Below are positions 12,986-24,636 of a stretch of DNA of 64,000 bases, piece after piece (the first letter of the stretch is position 1; each line of letters begins with the position of its first letter). The notes below the pieces were generated by a model. The model had not been told where the DNA came from. It saw only the letters and a list, made by a program, of their open reading frames with translations, and ran no database searches. The position numbers were made by a program, and so were the translations under genes. Source of the stretch: Centrapalus pauciflorus (Eukaryota; Streptophyta; Magnoliopsida; Asterales; Asteraceae); contig JAANYP010005952.1 in NCBI GenBank assembly GCA_020465985.1, positions 1-64,000 on the forward strand. Direction: 5' to 3'.

Positions 12986-14917
12986 ATGTTGTTACCACTT
13001 TCTCTGCATTTCCATATCCAAATTCAGAAAGTATACCCTAATAAAAGAGTGATGAATCGAAGTTTAGTTAATCAAACCCTTCTCAAATCTATTACTCAAT
13101 CAGCTTCTAAAATCCATCAATCGTCGAACTCTTCTCTTTCATCCCTACAGACTTTGCCTGATTCTAGAAGAGGTTCGTTCCTAAACCCACTTTACAATTT
13201 TCTCCCTCACACCCAAAACCCTAGCAAAATTGTTGATATTATATGTGCAAATCTCAAGGAAAGAAGACTTACTCTTCTTGAGAAAGACATGATCCCCCAT
13301 TTGGGTACCCAAGAAGTCTCTAGGGTTCTTCTTAGATGCCAGTCTGATTCATTTGCAGCTCTTACTTTCTTCAATTGGGTTAAAAATGATTTAGGTTTCG
13401 TCCCAACTGTTCGTCACTACTGTCTTGTTTTGCATATACTATCTTGGTCTCACAACTTTTCACAGGTGATGAAGCTTTTATCAGAGTTAATCGAGCTTAA
13501 TAGATACAAATCTGGAAAAGTAGGTATTTTTGAAAATTTGGTTTTGTGTACCAAAGATTGTAGTTGGGAACCAGTTGTATTTGATATGCTTCTCAAAGCA
13601 TACCTTAAAGCTGGTTTGGTTCGTGATGGTTTTGTTACTTTTAGGAAGATGATTAAGCTTGGCTTTGTTCCAAAAATCATTTCAATCAACTTTCTTTTAG
13701 ATGGGCTTTTGAAGTTTAACCAGATCGCTGAATGTTGGGGAGTTTACGAAGAGATGGGGAAAATTGGGGTCCGCGGTAACACATTCACTTTTAATATATT
13801 AACTCATGTTATATGCAAGAGTAGGGATGTCGATAAGGTGAACAAGTTCTTAGACAAGATGGAAGAAGAAGGATTCGACCCTGATATCGTCACGTATAAC
13901 ACATTGATAGATAGTTACGTGAGGCGAGGCCAGTTGAAAGATGCACTCTATCTTTATAATATTATGTATATAAGACGTGTGTTGCCAGATTTAATTAGTC
14001 ATACGTCTTTGATAAATGGGCTTTGCAGACAAGGTAATGTAAGGGAAGCTCATAAGTTATTCCACCGTATGATTCAGATTGGGCTGAAACCAGATGTGTT
14101 TTCGTACAATACCCTTATATGTGGTTATGTTAACAAGGGAATGATGCAAGAAGCTCGTACTTTGCTTCATGACATGATCAGACACGGGGTCCCTCCTAAC
14201 GAGTTCACTTGTTTGCTACTTGTGGAAGGATATAGAAAGAAAAACATGTTAATTTCATCTGTGAATCTTATTGTAGAGCTTCACAGATTTGGAGTATTAG
14301 TTTCTAGAGATTTACAAATTGATATTGTTGTTGCTTTGTGCCGGGTGGATAAACCGTTTGCGGCAAAGAGTCTGTGGGAACGCATAGTACAAGATGGCAA
14401 AGAAGCACATAAGTTGGAAGTGTATAATGAATTGATCGTTTCATTTTGTAAATGTAATTATGTAAACGAGGCTATACAGCTAAAAGATGAGATGTTTTTC
14501 AAGGATATAAAACCGAGCCTGATCATCTATAGAGCAATCATAGAGTGTTTGTGTAGAACAATTAGAACAGCAGAGGCCGAAGTTTTCATGAGGGATATGG
14601 TTGAATTTGGCATCCAGCCTGATACAACAATTTGCAGATCCTTGATAGCTGGGCATTGTAAAGAAAAAAAATTGATTCAAGCGGAATCATTATTGACCTT
14701 CTTTGCCAAGGAGTTCCAAATATGTGACAATGAATGCTATAATGAGCTTTTGAAAGCATTTTGTGAGGAAGGTGATATTGGTATGCTGGAATTTCAGAAG
14801 AGGATGCAAAAAATCGGGTTTACTCCAAATAGTCTGAGTTTTAAGTATGTAATTGATGGGTTTTTGAGAAAAACAGCTTATGGAGATGCCTCCATTATCA
14901 ACTCTGGTATGATTTAG
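12986..14917 (+). CDS. Pentatricopeptide repeat protein, P class, probably organellar
   Basis: This intronless open frame of 643 residues starts at the first in-frame ATG (12986). A second ATG at 13052 (MNRSLVNQTLL) gives 621 residues and may be the real start. The N-terminal 60-70 residues are rich in Ser, Arg, Lys and Gln and poor in acids, as in mitochondrial or plastid presequences. From about residue 150 on, the chain is a run of 35-residue PPR units with typical helices and endings, for example DIVTYNTLIDSYVRRGQL, DLISHTSLINGLCRQGNV and DVFSYNTLICGYVNKGMM, for roughly 11-13 repeats. No E, E+ or DYW tail follows the last repeat, so it is P class. Such proteins bind organellar RNA sequence-specifically. 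It looks intact. The overall layout recalls Arabidopsis At5g40400, but I could not check this. Confidence 0.92.
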   Translation: MLLPLSLHFHIQIQKVYPNKRVMNRSLVNQTLLKSITQSASKIHQSSNSSLSSLQTLPDSRRGSFLNPLYNFLPHTQNPSKIVDIICANLKERRLTLLEKDMIPHLGTQEVSRVLLRCQSDSFAALTFFNWVKNDLGFVPTVRHYCLVLHILSWSHNFSQVMKLLSELIELNRYKSGKVGIFENLVLCTKDCSWEPVVFDMLLKAYLKAGLVRDGFVTFRKMIKLGFVPKIISINFLLDGLLKFNQIAECWGVYEEMGKIGVRGNTFTFNILTHVICKSRDVDKVNKFLDKMEEEGFDPDIVTYNTLIDSYVRRGQLKDALYLYNIMYIRRVLPDLISHTSLINGLCRQGNVREAHKLFHRMIQIGLKPDVFSYNTLICGYVNKGMMQEARTLLHDMIRHGVPPNEFTCLLLVEGYRKKNMLISSVNLIVELHRFGVLVSRDLQIDIVVALCRVDKPFAAKSLWERIVQDGKEAHKLEVYNELIVSFCKCNYVNEAIQLKDEMFFKDIKPSLIIYRAIIECLCRTIRTAEAEVFMRDMVEFGIQPDTTICRSLIAGHCKEKKLIQAESLLTFFAKEFQICDNECYNELLKAFCEEGDIGMLEFQKRMQKIGFTPNSLSFKYVIDGFLRKTAYGDASIINSGMI

Positions 14918-16295
14918 ACATCTTTGAAAATGTGATTTTACTATCTTGCTTTAAAAACTGCTGAGCTTGGTCAAAAATTTTATGGCAGGATCTGTGGTTT
15001 CTACACCTGCAATAGTGCCACTCCAAACAACCGATTAAAACAGATGAATGAGATTGTCTGTCAAAGGGAATTGTTGCATATGCTGCTGGAGAAAAACTCT
15101 AGAAAGTCGAGTCAGCTAATGTGATGCATGGAGGCAGTATTGATGGTCTCATTTATCAAGAATGAGTGGCGAAATATAGCTCAGATTTGTGCTTTTCTCA
15201 TTGACATGCTCCTCGAAAGGTTAGTCCACTTTACATAAATAGTTTAAATGTTACCATTTAAGAAGTGAAAACAATTCGTTAAATGTCATAAATCATAATG
15301 AACATCAAAACTAAAAGAAAGTAGTAACTAGCAAATCACCCAAAGAAAGGAAGAAAAAGGGTAGGGGTACCAAGTGGTTTTTGATTCAACAGCATCAGTG
15401 GAACTCTACAATGATTTAATTGTGTCTGCAAGTCTTTTTGTTCAGATATGAATGCATCAATTTGTTGGCTATTGAAAACATGTCCCAAAATTATTTGAAC
15501 CACGAAGTGAATGCAAAGGTCAATAGATCTACAAAGCCAACAAGTCCTTCATAGGCAACTTGTAAGAAAGAAAAAACAAGATTTCTTGGATAAACAGTTG
15601 CTGAGGTGTTGTACTGTTGTTTGATTACCTCTTAATGAAAGCTTTAAGAGTTTGTTTACCTCTTAAGGTTACATTAAGAAGTGAACAAAGTCCTCAGAGA
15701 TGACAGGCGTTAGTTACTTCAAAGGGTGTGGTCAATGTTATCACGGTCTAAAGAAAAACTAACATCCTCCGAGATTTTCCATTAGTTACTTCGAAGGGTG
15801 TGGCAATCTTGTCACGGTCTAAAGAGAAACTAGGAAGCCCAAAGGATAAAAAGACACAAAGCTTGTTGATTCTTAATTTTCCATTATGTTAAAAAAACAA
15901 ATGTTTCACGAGTCAAGTGAAGAATGTATGCGTACGTATTATCAATAGTGTTCATGGTGCATAATCTGCATAAACGTGAACCTCCAGATTGTACAATATG
16001 TATTAAGAGGGAATCATTTGTTTGACCAACGTAATAAAAACCTTCTCTTTATACCTCTCATTATTAGTTCAGTTTTTTAGGCTTAAAAGTTTTCAGAGAT
16101 AAATCTACATTTTTACTGTTTTATTAAGAAAACAACATTGGTGTAGCTCCTTATTTTTTTGCACACAAAGTAACTATAGGTGACAACATATTCATCAAAA
16201 TTTATGTACATATATGCGTTTATTATTTACATATATCTACTGAAATGGGAGCATAGTTTTCTTCTCCATGCAATTGGAATCTTCATTTCTGCTCA
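14918..16295. other. Intergenic region between convergent PPR and kinase genes
   Basis: The first 300 bases are probably the PPR 3' untranslated region and the last 100 the kinase 3' untranslated region. Between them I see only a pair of direct repeats (listed separately) and AT-rich filler. No gene was found on either strand. Confidence 0.5.
15710..15832 (+). repeat. Pair of approximately 52-bp direct repeats
   Basis: Units 15710-15761 and 15782-15832 both begin TTAGTTACTTC, contain AAGGGTGTGG and end CACGGTCTAAAG followed by AAACTA. They differ by a few substitutions and one missing base. The 20-base spacer has no obvious signal. No function is apparent. Confidence 0.75.
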
Positions 16296-18047
16296 CTAAC
16301 CTTTTGTTCGTACTGTCTTAACAGGAGCCTGTTTCCAGTAGATTCGACCCCCATTGATTTCTTTTCCTTCTTTTGGCATATAAACTGCGTTCCTCGGGAT
16401 CTTTTGTGAAGGAGGGGGCCACTGTCCACAAGTGATTGCCATGTCTTTGAAATTCTTAAGACCTTCAAGGGTTTCGATTATTGCAGGCATTTTTGGCCTG
16501 TCTTTGGGGTTTGGGCTGACACAACTCAACGCTAAAAGGGCCATCTCCTTGGCTCCTCTAACAGAGTATTGTCCTGCCAACCTGGGGTCAATTACTCCAC
16601 GCACTCTTCGGCTACTACTCAAGTATGGCTTTGCCCAATCCACAAGATTCTGTTCGCTCTTAGGCCTGTTTTTATCCATTGCTCGTCTTCCCGTCAATAA
16701 TTCGAGCAACACCACTCCAAAGCTATAAATGTCACTCTTTGTGGTCAAGTGTCCTACAAATTAGCATATCAATAGATTTTATTTTAGGATTATGAATTTG
16801 GATGTCATATTTATGAACTTGACAGCTTTTGGTATGTTTGAAACTAGAAAAAGTACCAGTATTAACATATTCAGGGGCAGCATATCCATATGTACCCATG
16901 ACCCTGGTTGTTACATGAGTGTTTGATCCTTCTGGCCCCATTGTTGCCAGCCCAAAATCAGATAACTTGGCATTAAAATCCTGCCATTTATTAAAGGTGG
17001 AAAAACTTTTTCCTCAAAAATCTTAATAAAATGAAAAGGACATGTTTTTTTTTTTCTAATGAATTACACAGTGAATTAATATAAACATGGAAAAAATAGT
17101 ATTTAAATTTGGCATGCATACAGAATCAAGCAAGATGTTGGATGTTTTGAAGTCGCGATATATAACAGGGCTTTCGGCACCATGCAAGAAAGCAAGACCT
17201 TTGGCCGCTCCAATTGCAATTTTTATTCTTATCCCCCATGGCAGACACACCGAAATCCCTGTGAATGCGATAGATATATGCTTAGCTTGCAATAATATCA
17301 TTAGAAAACAACTGTGAAAGTTGATAAAATTAAAGCTCACTCTTGAACAAATGATTTTCCAAGCTTCCACGAGCCATGAATTCATATACAAGCAGTCTTT
17401 CTTCTTCTTCGCAGCAATATCCGATCAATTTAACTAAATTTGGATGCCTAAGTTGGCCGAGAAATATCACCTCTGCCTTTAATTATTAAACAAATAAACA
17501 GTCATAACCATCTGATAAAGTGATAATCATAAAGTTGTTTCAAGATACTTGGCAAGAAAATTTAAGTATAGCAAAAAGAATACATGAATGCATGTAGAAC
17601 TTTTAGAAACCATAGAGATTGTTATAGATAGAAGCTTACAAGCCACTCGCGATGACCTTGCAACCCTTCGATATCAAGAAGCTTAACAGCAATGGGTTGA
17701 GCCTTCAACCCAGGCCTCAAGTTCTCATCCGCGTAACCCTTGTGCACCTTACCGAACCCTCCTTCACCTAACAAGAAATTGCTCGAGAAATTCTGAGTTA
17801 TGGCGCGCAACTCGCTTAGTTTAAAATCAAACAAGTCGGGCCCAAAGGTCTGCGCTATGTCCTCGCTAATACGCAGAGAAGATGACCTGCTAAGGTCTGA
17901 GAAAGACATGCGCCTGAAAGATGGTGATGGTGCTACATTCTTTGAAAACTCAGATTTGGAGGGCCTGCACCGGCTAAAGTTGCAGAAAACCTTGTCCTCT
18001 GCCGAACAACAGTAGGGTTTCCAAGATTTTGGTGAGTCCTTCTTCAT
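16296..18047 (-). CDS. Receptor-like cytoplasmic kinase, subfamily VII (PBL/RIPK-like)
   Basis: Five exons, 18047-17640, 17476-17341, 17258-17122, 16980-16857 and 16753-16296, join in frame at GT-AG introns to give 420 residues ending at TAG. The chain has no signal peptide and no membrane segment. The kinase domain shows the glycine loop GEGGFGKV (94-101), Lys122 in IAVKLLD, catalytic Asp217 in [11 protein letters not shown] at 235-237, and the activation-loop block [15 protein letters not shown]. The motifs [15 protein letters not shown] and GLQGHREWL, and the five-exon layout, are typical of RLCK-VII. These kinases act at the plasma membrane below pattern-recognition receptors. The N-terminus [14 protein letters not shown] lacks the Met-Gly myristoylation start; Cys13-Cys14 could be acylated. 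A Ser/Arg-rich stretch (41-60) precedes the kinase. All catalytic residues are present, so it should be active. Its substrate is unknown. Confidence 0.94.
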
Positions 18048-20279
18048 GGTTGGTTATCGATCGCAGGAGGAGCACACCATTTATGGATGCATATGTTGGT
18101 GGCTAAAAAACTAAGGCTAAGAGGAATTGAAATGCAACAACTCTCCAACCACTCTACTAAACTTGGGTTCTTTGTTGCAATCTTTACCAGGGGGTATTGT
18201 TTATGCTACCAGATTTGTCATTTACCTCTTGTCTTCATTCAAAAGTGGTCCATTTTCTATATGAAAACCCTCTTTCAATTCCCACCCAATTCATATATAT
18301 ACAACACATTTTTTAAGCATATCCATACATTTAAAAGTATGAAATACTTGTAAATTAACATGTATGGAGAAATGTGTTGTGATAGAAATATTCGATCTAT
18401 AAATCTCCACACTTAAAAATGTTAAGAATTCAGTTAAACCTTCAATCCACAAATAATTATTTTAACACGTGTGTTTATAAGTATGATCGAAGTATTTATA
18501 ATATTTGTACACACTTGTAAGTGTTGAGTTTATATAATGTCTTGATTGCTAATAAACTTATAAATATTTGCATACACTTATAAGGACAAAAAATATTTGT
18601 TAGTTTACTTATTCACACATTTGTTGTAGTGTACAGACATATGTGTGCATGGGTGAATATTTTTCGGATTTGTCTTTAGAATGTTGGGAAAATTGCCAAA
18701 AAGATTTGATACTCACACGCATGTGTGTTTGTGGATAAGAAAAGATGCAACTCCAAAAACAATACATACAAATGAGCCAAACTTGTATAACAGTAGATAT
18801 CTATCTATATGTTAATCATATTTCACACTTGCCTTTAATTACAGTTGTTGATCCCTTTTTCACAGCTAAAAATACAGAGACAAAAAGGGCTAGTTTAATT
18901 TTCCATTGGTGGTTGAACTTCATTGAGAATGTGAAATTACCCAAAGTGAAGGCTTTGATTAAATTTGATTTAGATTATTGCTTCCAATTTGTTTCCCATC
19001 AGAATCTTTTTGTAACTTTGTCTACTTATTTTGTTAGGTCTTGACTTTTTGTTCATTACCCTCTTGGTCTATTGCTTTGGCCCCTCTTTCTTATCTTCTT
19101 TTATATGCTGCCTTTGACAATCCAAAGTAAACATCAATTTTTATGTTTATATAATTAAACGGACCAATGGTTTCTCTGTCTTCTATACATACATATAGTC
19201 GATTTGATGAATCAAAACGTCCGATGAAGTATCTACATCGGTACATAATTGATCCTTCTCCAGTTCTCCATGAATATTTATTGTTATCTTAATTTATCTT
19301 TTGGGAAGTGTAACTCATAATTTAAGTTGGTTAAACATTATTTAAATTAGATTAGAATAACTTAGGGTTGCCACTTGCAATTAACTAACATTAATATTAA
19401 AGTAATGTATTTATGGACACCAAATGCATTTCAAGGCCTCTATAACCACCATTAGTGTTGTTTAGCACAACTTTCAACTTGTGGGGTACTTTTGCAATTA
19501 AAAAAACCCCAAAGAATAATTTCTTGAAAGAATTATCCTAAAAAAATGATCAACTTTTCATATTTGGCCTTTTCTTGTTTTGAGTGAGGTCATCAAGGAG
19601 ACCATTGGTCTAGGAATCCCATGCCTGCCATTATTGTTTAGTTAATTAATAAGTGATTGCTACATGTAATTATATGGTTGATTTTACAAAAAGAATTATA
19701 ACGCATATATTTAACTTTATTTCACCTTATAAAAATGTCATACAAAAAATAATAGGAGTAAATGGTTTATGATTTGTATTCTAAGTGGTGAAATTATAAA
19801 AATCTATAAAATTAGGCAGGATTACAAATCTCATTTTCACATTTTGGAGGATAAATTGTTTTTTACATAATTCATTGTCAAAAACCATATATTAATTATT
19901 AAAAAAATTTGGAAAAATAAGATTTATTATATATAAAATCAAGATCAAATGAGTACAACATTTTTTTTCAAACATCAAAATTTCATTCCACATGTTCAAT
20001 GTGTACCACATTTTTTTACCTATGGTTATGAATACCAAATAAGATAAATATTTTTTTATAAACATGTATAAAATAACATTATAAGTCTAAATATATATTT
20101 TCATACCATTTTGTGTGTGTGTGTGTATGATTAATGATATACCAACCTAATTCATGTGCGAAAACATATATATAATTCTTTCCCACTCTTTTTCTCTACT
20201 CACACTCTTCATCGATCTTGACACGTGACATCGTCACATTATTAGACATATGTTTAGCTTAATGTCTTAGGGTATCAAT
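18048..20279. other. Intergenic region upstream of the kinase
   Basis: The stretch next to the kinase ATG is its promoter and leader; I cannot fix a TATA box. From 18370 on it is AT-rich with scattered ACTTATAA-type motifs (18460-18590). A (GT)n run lies at about 20112-20126. No gene or clear element edge was seen. Confidence 0.5.
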
Positions 20280-20755
20280 CATTTCACAAACACACACACA
20301 CATGATGAATCAAATGAAGATGCATCGTGATTTTTGATTAACCAAATAAAGATGCATCATGTTTTGAAGATGAATCCGATGAAGATTCATCACCATTTTG
20401 ATGATGCATGATAGTGAGACGATGATGATGAATGAGGATGAAGAACCGAGATGCATCACGAATCGAATGATGAACATTAGATGCATCGACATCAAATCTT
20501 CTTTTTTGAATTTGTTAGATTTTGTAATTTTGAAAGTGTAATCAATTAATATTATTTAGCATTTATTGTTTAGCTATTGATTCAATATTTAATTAATATA
20601 AAATTAAATTTTATTTAACTAGATATATTTATTTTTCCCAAAATACCTCTATGCATACCAAATACGTGCATTGCGTGATGCACCAATGATCATTCAATCT
20701 AAAGGCTGTTGTTGGTTCTTTTTTTGGTTCCCGATACATATGGTTTCCCATGGAA

Positions 20756-20758
<3 letters not shown>
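20280..20758. mobile_element. Possible family-A-like element next to the TA cluster
   Basis: On the minus strand it has the same style of array as family A, with GATGCATC and TTCATC units from about 20290 to 20490, and it ends in GGAACC directly at the large TA tract. A matching left terminus was not found, so it may be truncated or a diverged family. The call rests on similar composition and position only. Confidence 0.4.
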
Positions 20759-20842
<84 letters not shown>

Positions 20843-20845
<3 letters not shown>

Positions 20846-21241
20846 TTCAAATGAGTACCGTTAGTTTTGTAGAGTACCGAATGTACCTCGCTTAAAACCA
20901 TTGTTTTTGAAATTTTTTCATAATTATGTTTAATTAATAATACAAGACTACTTGTAAAAAATAACACATAAACACACACTAGAACTACGTGAAACGTGCA
21001 TGTTCACATGAACTGCACTGTTGTGAACGTGTATTCACACTAAGGATGTTCACATAAATTTTTTCATGTTCACATGACTTTTGAATGTATGTCATTCTTT
21101 ACAAATAGTATTATATCATTTGTATCTAAATGAATATGAAAAAATTTAAAAAAAAACTTTTTTTTCGGAGCATGTTCACAACCGAGACACATGTGTTCAC
21201 AGGTACTCACAGTATTTTGCATTTTTAGGTACTCGTACAAA

Positions 21242-21243
<2 letters not shown>
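20843..21243. mobile_element. MITE family D, copy 1
   Basis: This 401-bp element in the TA cluster begins GAGTTCAAATGAGTACC and ends, read on the other strand, GGTTTGTACGAGTACC. The interior shares long blocks with the copy at 26428-26855, such as TAATACAAGA, CACATAAACACACACTAGAA and GTTCACATGAACTG. It has no coding capacity. Confidence 0.8.
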
Positions 21244-21286
<43 letters not shown>

Positions 21287-21289
<3 letters not shown>

Positions 21290-21633
21290 GGGTTCAATGG
21301 AAAACCACCATGCACCTGAAAACTTGTGAAAACCGCACTGCACCACTACAAATGCATCAAATCCCTCGTGTGATGCATCAAAATCTCGCGTGATGCATCA
21401 AATTTCCCGCGTGATGCATCAAAATCTCGCGTGATGCATCACCTTATTTACGATCATGTCACCGCGTTTTTCATGAAATGCACCAAATCGGACGGTTTGC
21501 GTAGGTTTTCATAGTTTTCAGGTGCATTAAATGAAAATAATGATGCATCACGAGGGAATTGTGATGCATTTGTGGTGGTGCATGGAGGTTTTTCAAAGTT
21601 CTTCGATGCATGGAGATTCTCCATTGAACCCAC

Positions 21634-21636
<3 letters not shown>
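21287..21636. mobile_element. MITE family B, copy 1
   Basis: This 350-bp element has terminal inverted repeats: GGTTCAATGGAAAACC at the left and GGTTCAATGGAGAATC on the other strand at the right. The interior holds an approximately 20-bp array with CGCGTGATGCATC units. It lies between two TA tracts. Confidence 0.85.
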
Positions 21637-21690
<54 letters not shown>

Positions 21691-21693
<3 letters not shown>

Positions 21694-21940
21694 AGGTTCA
21701 ATGGAAAACCACCATGCACCTGAAAACTTGTGAAAACCGCATTGCACCACCACAAATGCATCAAATTCCCCGCGCGATGCATCAAAATCCCACGCGATGC
21801 ATCAAAATTTCCGCGTGATGCATGATGCATCACCTTATTTACGATCATGCCACCGCGTTTTTCATGAAATGCACCAAATCGGACGGTTTGTGTAGGTTTT
21901 CATAGTTTTCAGGTGCATAGTGGTTTTCCATTGAACCCAC

Positions 21941-21942
<2 letters not shown>
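21691..21942. mobile_element. MITE family B, copy 2
   Basis: This 252-bp element has the same left end and the same GATGCATC units as copy 1. Its right end is GTGGTTTTCCATTGAACC. It is about 100 bp shorter than copy 1, losing mainly the part after TTTTCAGGTGCAT. It is bounded by TA tracts on both sides. Confidence 0.85.
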
Positions 21943-22007
<65 letters not shown>

Positions 22008-22010
<3 letters not shown>

Positions 22011-22333
22011 GTGGGTTCAATGGAGAACCTTCATGCATCGAAGAACCTCTATACACCACCACAAATGCAACACAATTCCCCCGTAATGCATCATTATTTC
22101 CACGTGATGCATCAAATTCCCGCGTGATGCATCGATTTTTTCATTATTTCCATGTGATGCATCAAATTCTCGCGTGATGCATCGATTTCTATGTGATGCA
22201 TTTCAGTTTTTCTAGCGATGCATCAAATTCCCGTGTGATGCATCGATTTCTATGTGATGCATTTTAGTTTTTCTAGCGATGCATTGTGGTTATTCAAGGT
22301 TCTTCGATGCATAAGGTTCTCCATTGAACCCAC

Positions 22334-22336
<3 letters not shown>
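22008..22336. mobile_element. MITE family B, copy 3
   Basis: This 329-bp element begins GTGGGTTCAATGGAGAACC, and the inverted copy at its right end is GGTTCTCCATTGAACCCAC. The interior array again uses GTGATGCATC units but in a different order, including two copies of a TTTCTATGTGATGCATTT block. It has diverged from copies 1 and 2. Confidence 0.85.
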
Positions 22337-22432
<96 letters not shown>

Positions 22433-22847
22433 GGATTGGGTTCACATGAGAACCCCTCTATTTCGTGAGAACCACTCTAAAATTTGTGTATCCACTGTAT
22501 AAAATTCTGCATTTGATACTAAAATTAAATGTTTTCGATAAATTTATGCATTTCATGTAAAAATTTACGAATCTCATGCTATAATTTATCCATTTTATGT
22601 ACGAATTGTGCATTTAAGAAAATTTGTGCATTTGATGTTCAAATTTATGCATTTAGTTTATAATTTAATGAATATAATTTTTGAATGTAATTTTAGTGTT
22701 AGATTATGATATTTATTAATATTTAAGACTAATAATGGTTTTAAGTAAAACTTTTAATTTTTAAATTTGTGCATTTGATGTACAAATTTGTGCATTTTGG
22801 AATGGTTTTCACGTTCTCACGGTCATGAGGGTTCTTACCGGAATCCA

Positions 22848-22851
<4 letters not shown>
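22433..22851. mobile_element. MITE family C, copy 1
   Basis: This 419-bp element begins GGATTGGGTTCACATGAGAA and ends GTTCTTACCGGAATCCAACC. The interior repeats a TTTGTGCATTTGATGTACAA motif. The same element in reverse orientation, with a readable target duplication, lies at 54219-54632. Here it is bounded by TA tracts. Confidence 0.88.
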
Positions 22852-22937
<86 letters not shown>

Positions 22938-22942
<5 letters not shown>

Positions 22943-23422
22943 ATGTGTATTAATTGTTTTTATACTTTAGAAATTATTCAGTTATGTTTATTATATTTAA
23001 CTTTAATCTCATATATTTAGTTTGTAAAGAAAATATCATCCACACGAAACAAATGAGATATGCATAATCGGTCCCACTCCCACCTAGGCAGGCAGGCACC
23101 TGATCTTGTTCTTTCATAGACGTAGTGATACATACATACAATGAGAAAAACATAAGCAAGTACAATATGATGACCAATCCAATTTCATTAAACTTTACTT
23201 TATTTTTTCTAAAATAAATATAATAATATAATTGCCAATATTATCTACAAATGAATACATATTTTGTTAATCCATTTAACTTCAATAATTTGATAGACAA
23301 TAATTAAAGACCGGTATGTTAAAGTGGATCTCGATACTCTGGTTTCTTATTTTATTGTAAGCGACTATTTGTTGAATTTAAACTAAAATTTAATTATTTT
23401 ATCTTTCAATAGCATACACTTA
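22938..23422. other. AT-rich intergenic stretch
   Basis: It lies between the TA cluster and the C-rich MITE. I see no open frame worth calling and no element boundary. Confidence 0.5.
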
Positions 23423-24633
23423 GGGGGTGTTTGATAGCCACTTATCAGGCTCTTATCAGAGGTAACCTCTTATTTGGTAAGAGAAAATACTGATAAGTGT
23501 GTTTGATATGCAGAAGACATAAGAGTTAAAATTCTCTTATCATGTCTTATCATGATAAAACTTTGATATGCTTCTTATCACCACTTATCACACAAAAAAA
23601 ATACACGTCTCTTCCACACCACCCCACCCCACCCTTACCTTTACCCCATACCTTACCTCACCCACCCTACCCCTACCCCACCCTACCCCACCCCACCCCA
23701 CCCCACCCTACCCTCAACATACCCTACCCTCAACCACCTAATCTCACCCTACCCTAACTACCATTAACTTACTTATACCACCCCATCCCCATCCCCATCT
23801 CCACCCTTAACCCTACTCACCCCACTCCCATACTTACCATATCCCACTCTACCATACCCCTACACTAACCCATCAAACCTACCCACCCCACCTCACCCCT
23901 TCTTATCCCACCCCACCCTACCCCTATCTCTTCCCACCCCTACCCCTCAAACCTACCCACCTCACCCCTACCCTACCCCTCAAATCTACCCATCCCCACC
24001 CACCACCTTACCCCTCAACCTACCCACCCTACCCCTACACCATTACCCTACCCTATTTACCCCACCCCACCCTCAACCCTACCCCACCCCTACCCTACCT
24101 CTTACCATATTTATTATAACGAGAAATATTCCAACACTTTTTGATAAAATTTATTATTTTTCAATAACACATCTATATAACTTATAACCTTAAGTTATTT
24201 GGAAGTTAATAAACGTAACCTTATAAACTTGATTATAACTTATAAACTTTAATTGTTATTTGATTCTTGAAAGCATGTTGGTTATATGTTTGTTGAATGC
24301 ATTTATGTTACTTGATTATAACTTATAAACTTGAATTGGTTTCTTACTTAAATCTTGTTAATGTTATTTGAATGATATTAATTGTTTACATGGATCACTT
24401 TGATTCAATGATATTATTCTTACTTGATATTTGACTTTAATCAATGATATCTATTTGGTTTTGGAAATTAATATGTAAAATTAATAAAAATAACAGAATC
24501 AGATAATTTATAAAACAAACGGACTTATTGAATTCTCTTATCAGATCTTAGTATCTTATCAGGACCACCTCTTATCAATCAGAAGTGGAATCAGACATCA
24601 GACAATTAACCTCTTATGCAATCAAACAGCACC
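23423..24633. mobile_element. PIF/Harbinger-type non-autonomous element with C-rich cargo
   Basis: This 1,211-bp element has ends GGGGGTGTTTGATAGCC and, on the other strand, GGTGCTGTTTGATTGC. It is flanked by TTA on both sides (23420-23422 and 24634-24636). Subterminal CTTATCAG/CTCTTATC motifs occur near both ends. Its middle is a long C-rich tract (next entry). It encodes no transposase. Confidence 0.75.
23610..24108 (+). repeat. C-rich degenerate minisatellite (CCCTACCC / CCCCACCC)
   Basis: About 500 bases of the plus strand consist almost wholly of C, A and T, in 5-10 bp units such as CCCTACCC, CCCCACCC and CTTACC. G is nearly absent. The minus strand therefore carries many short G runs. 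It is not the plant telomere repeat CCCTAAA. It lies inside the Harbinger-type element and is bounded by its AT-rich arms. Confidence 0.9.
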
Positions 24634-24636
24634 TTA

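Larger units (their letters stand above)
20759..22937. repeat. Cluster of six (TA)n tracts alternating with five MITEs
   Basis: TA tracts lie at 20759-20842, 21244-21286, 21637-21690, 21943-22007, 22337-22432 (with one CA) and 22852-22937. Every gap between them is exactly one MITE, listed below. No other unique sequence separates them. The arrangement is read directly from the sequence. Confidence 0.95.

Noticed and set aside
12612..12998. 128-residue open frame on the minus strand overlapping the PPR start
   Set aside because: It is antisense to the PPR leader and N-terminus and shows no recognisable domain.
16432..16728. 98-residue open frame on the plus strand inside the kinase
   Set aside because: It is the antisense shadow of kinase exon 5.
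20629..22970. Open frames made of IYIYIYIY repeats
   Set aside because: They are translations of (TA)n microsatellites and their MITE flanks, not genes.
23610..24108. Interstitial telomere repeat
   Set aside because: The units are CCCTACCC and CCCCACCC, not CCCTAAA, and no regular 7-bp period is seen.
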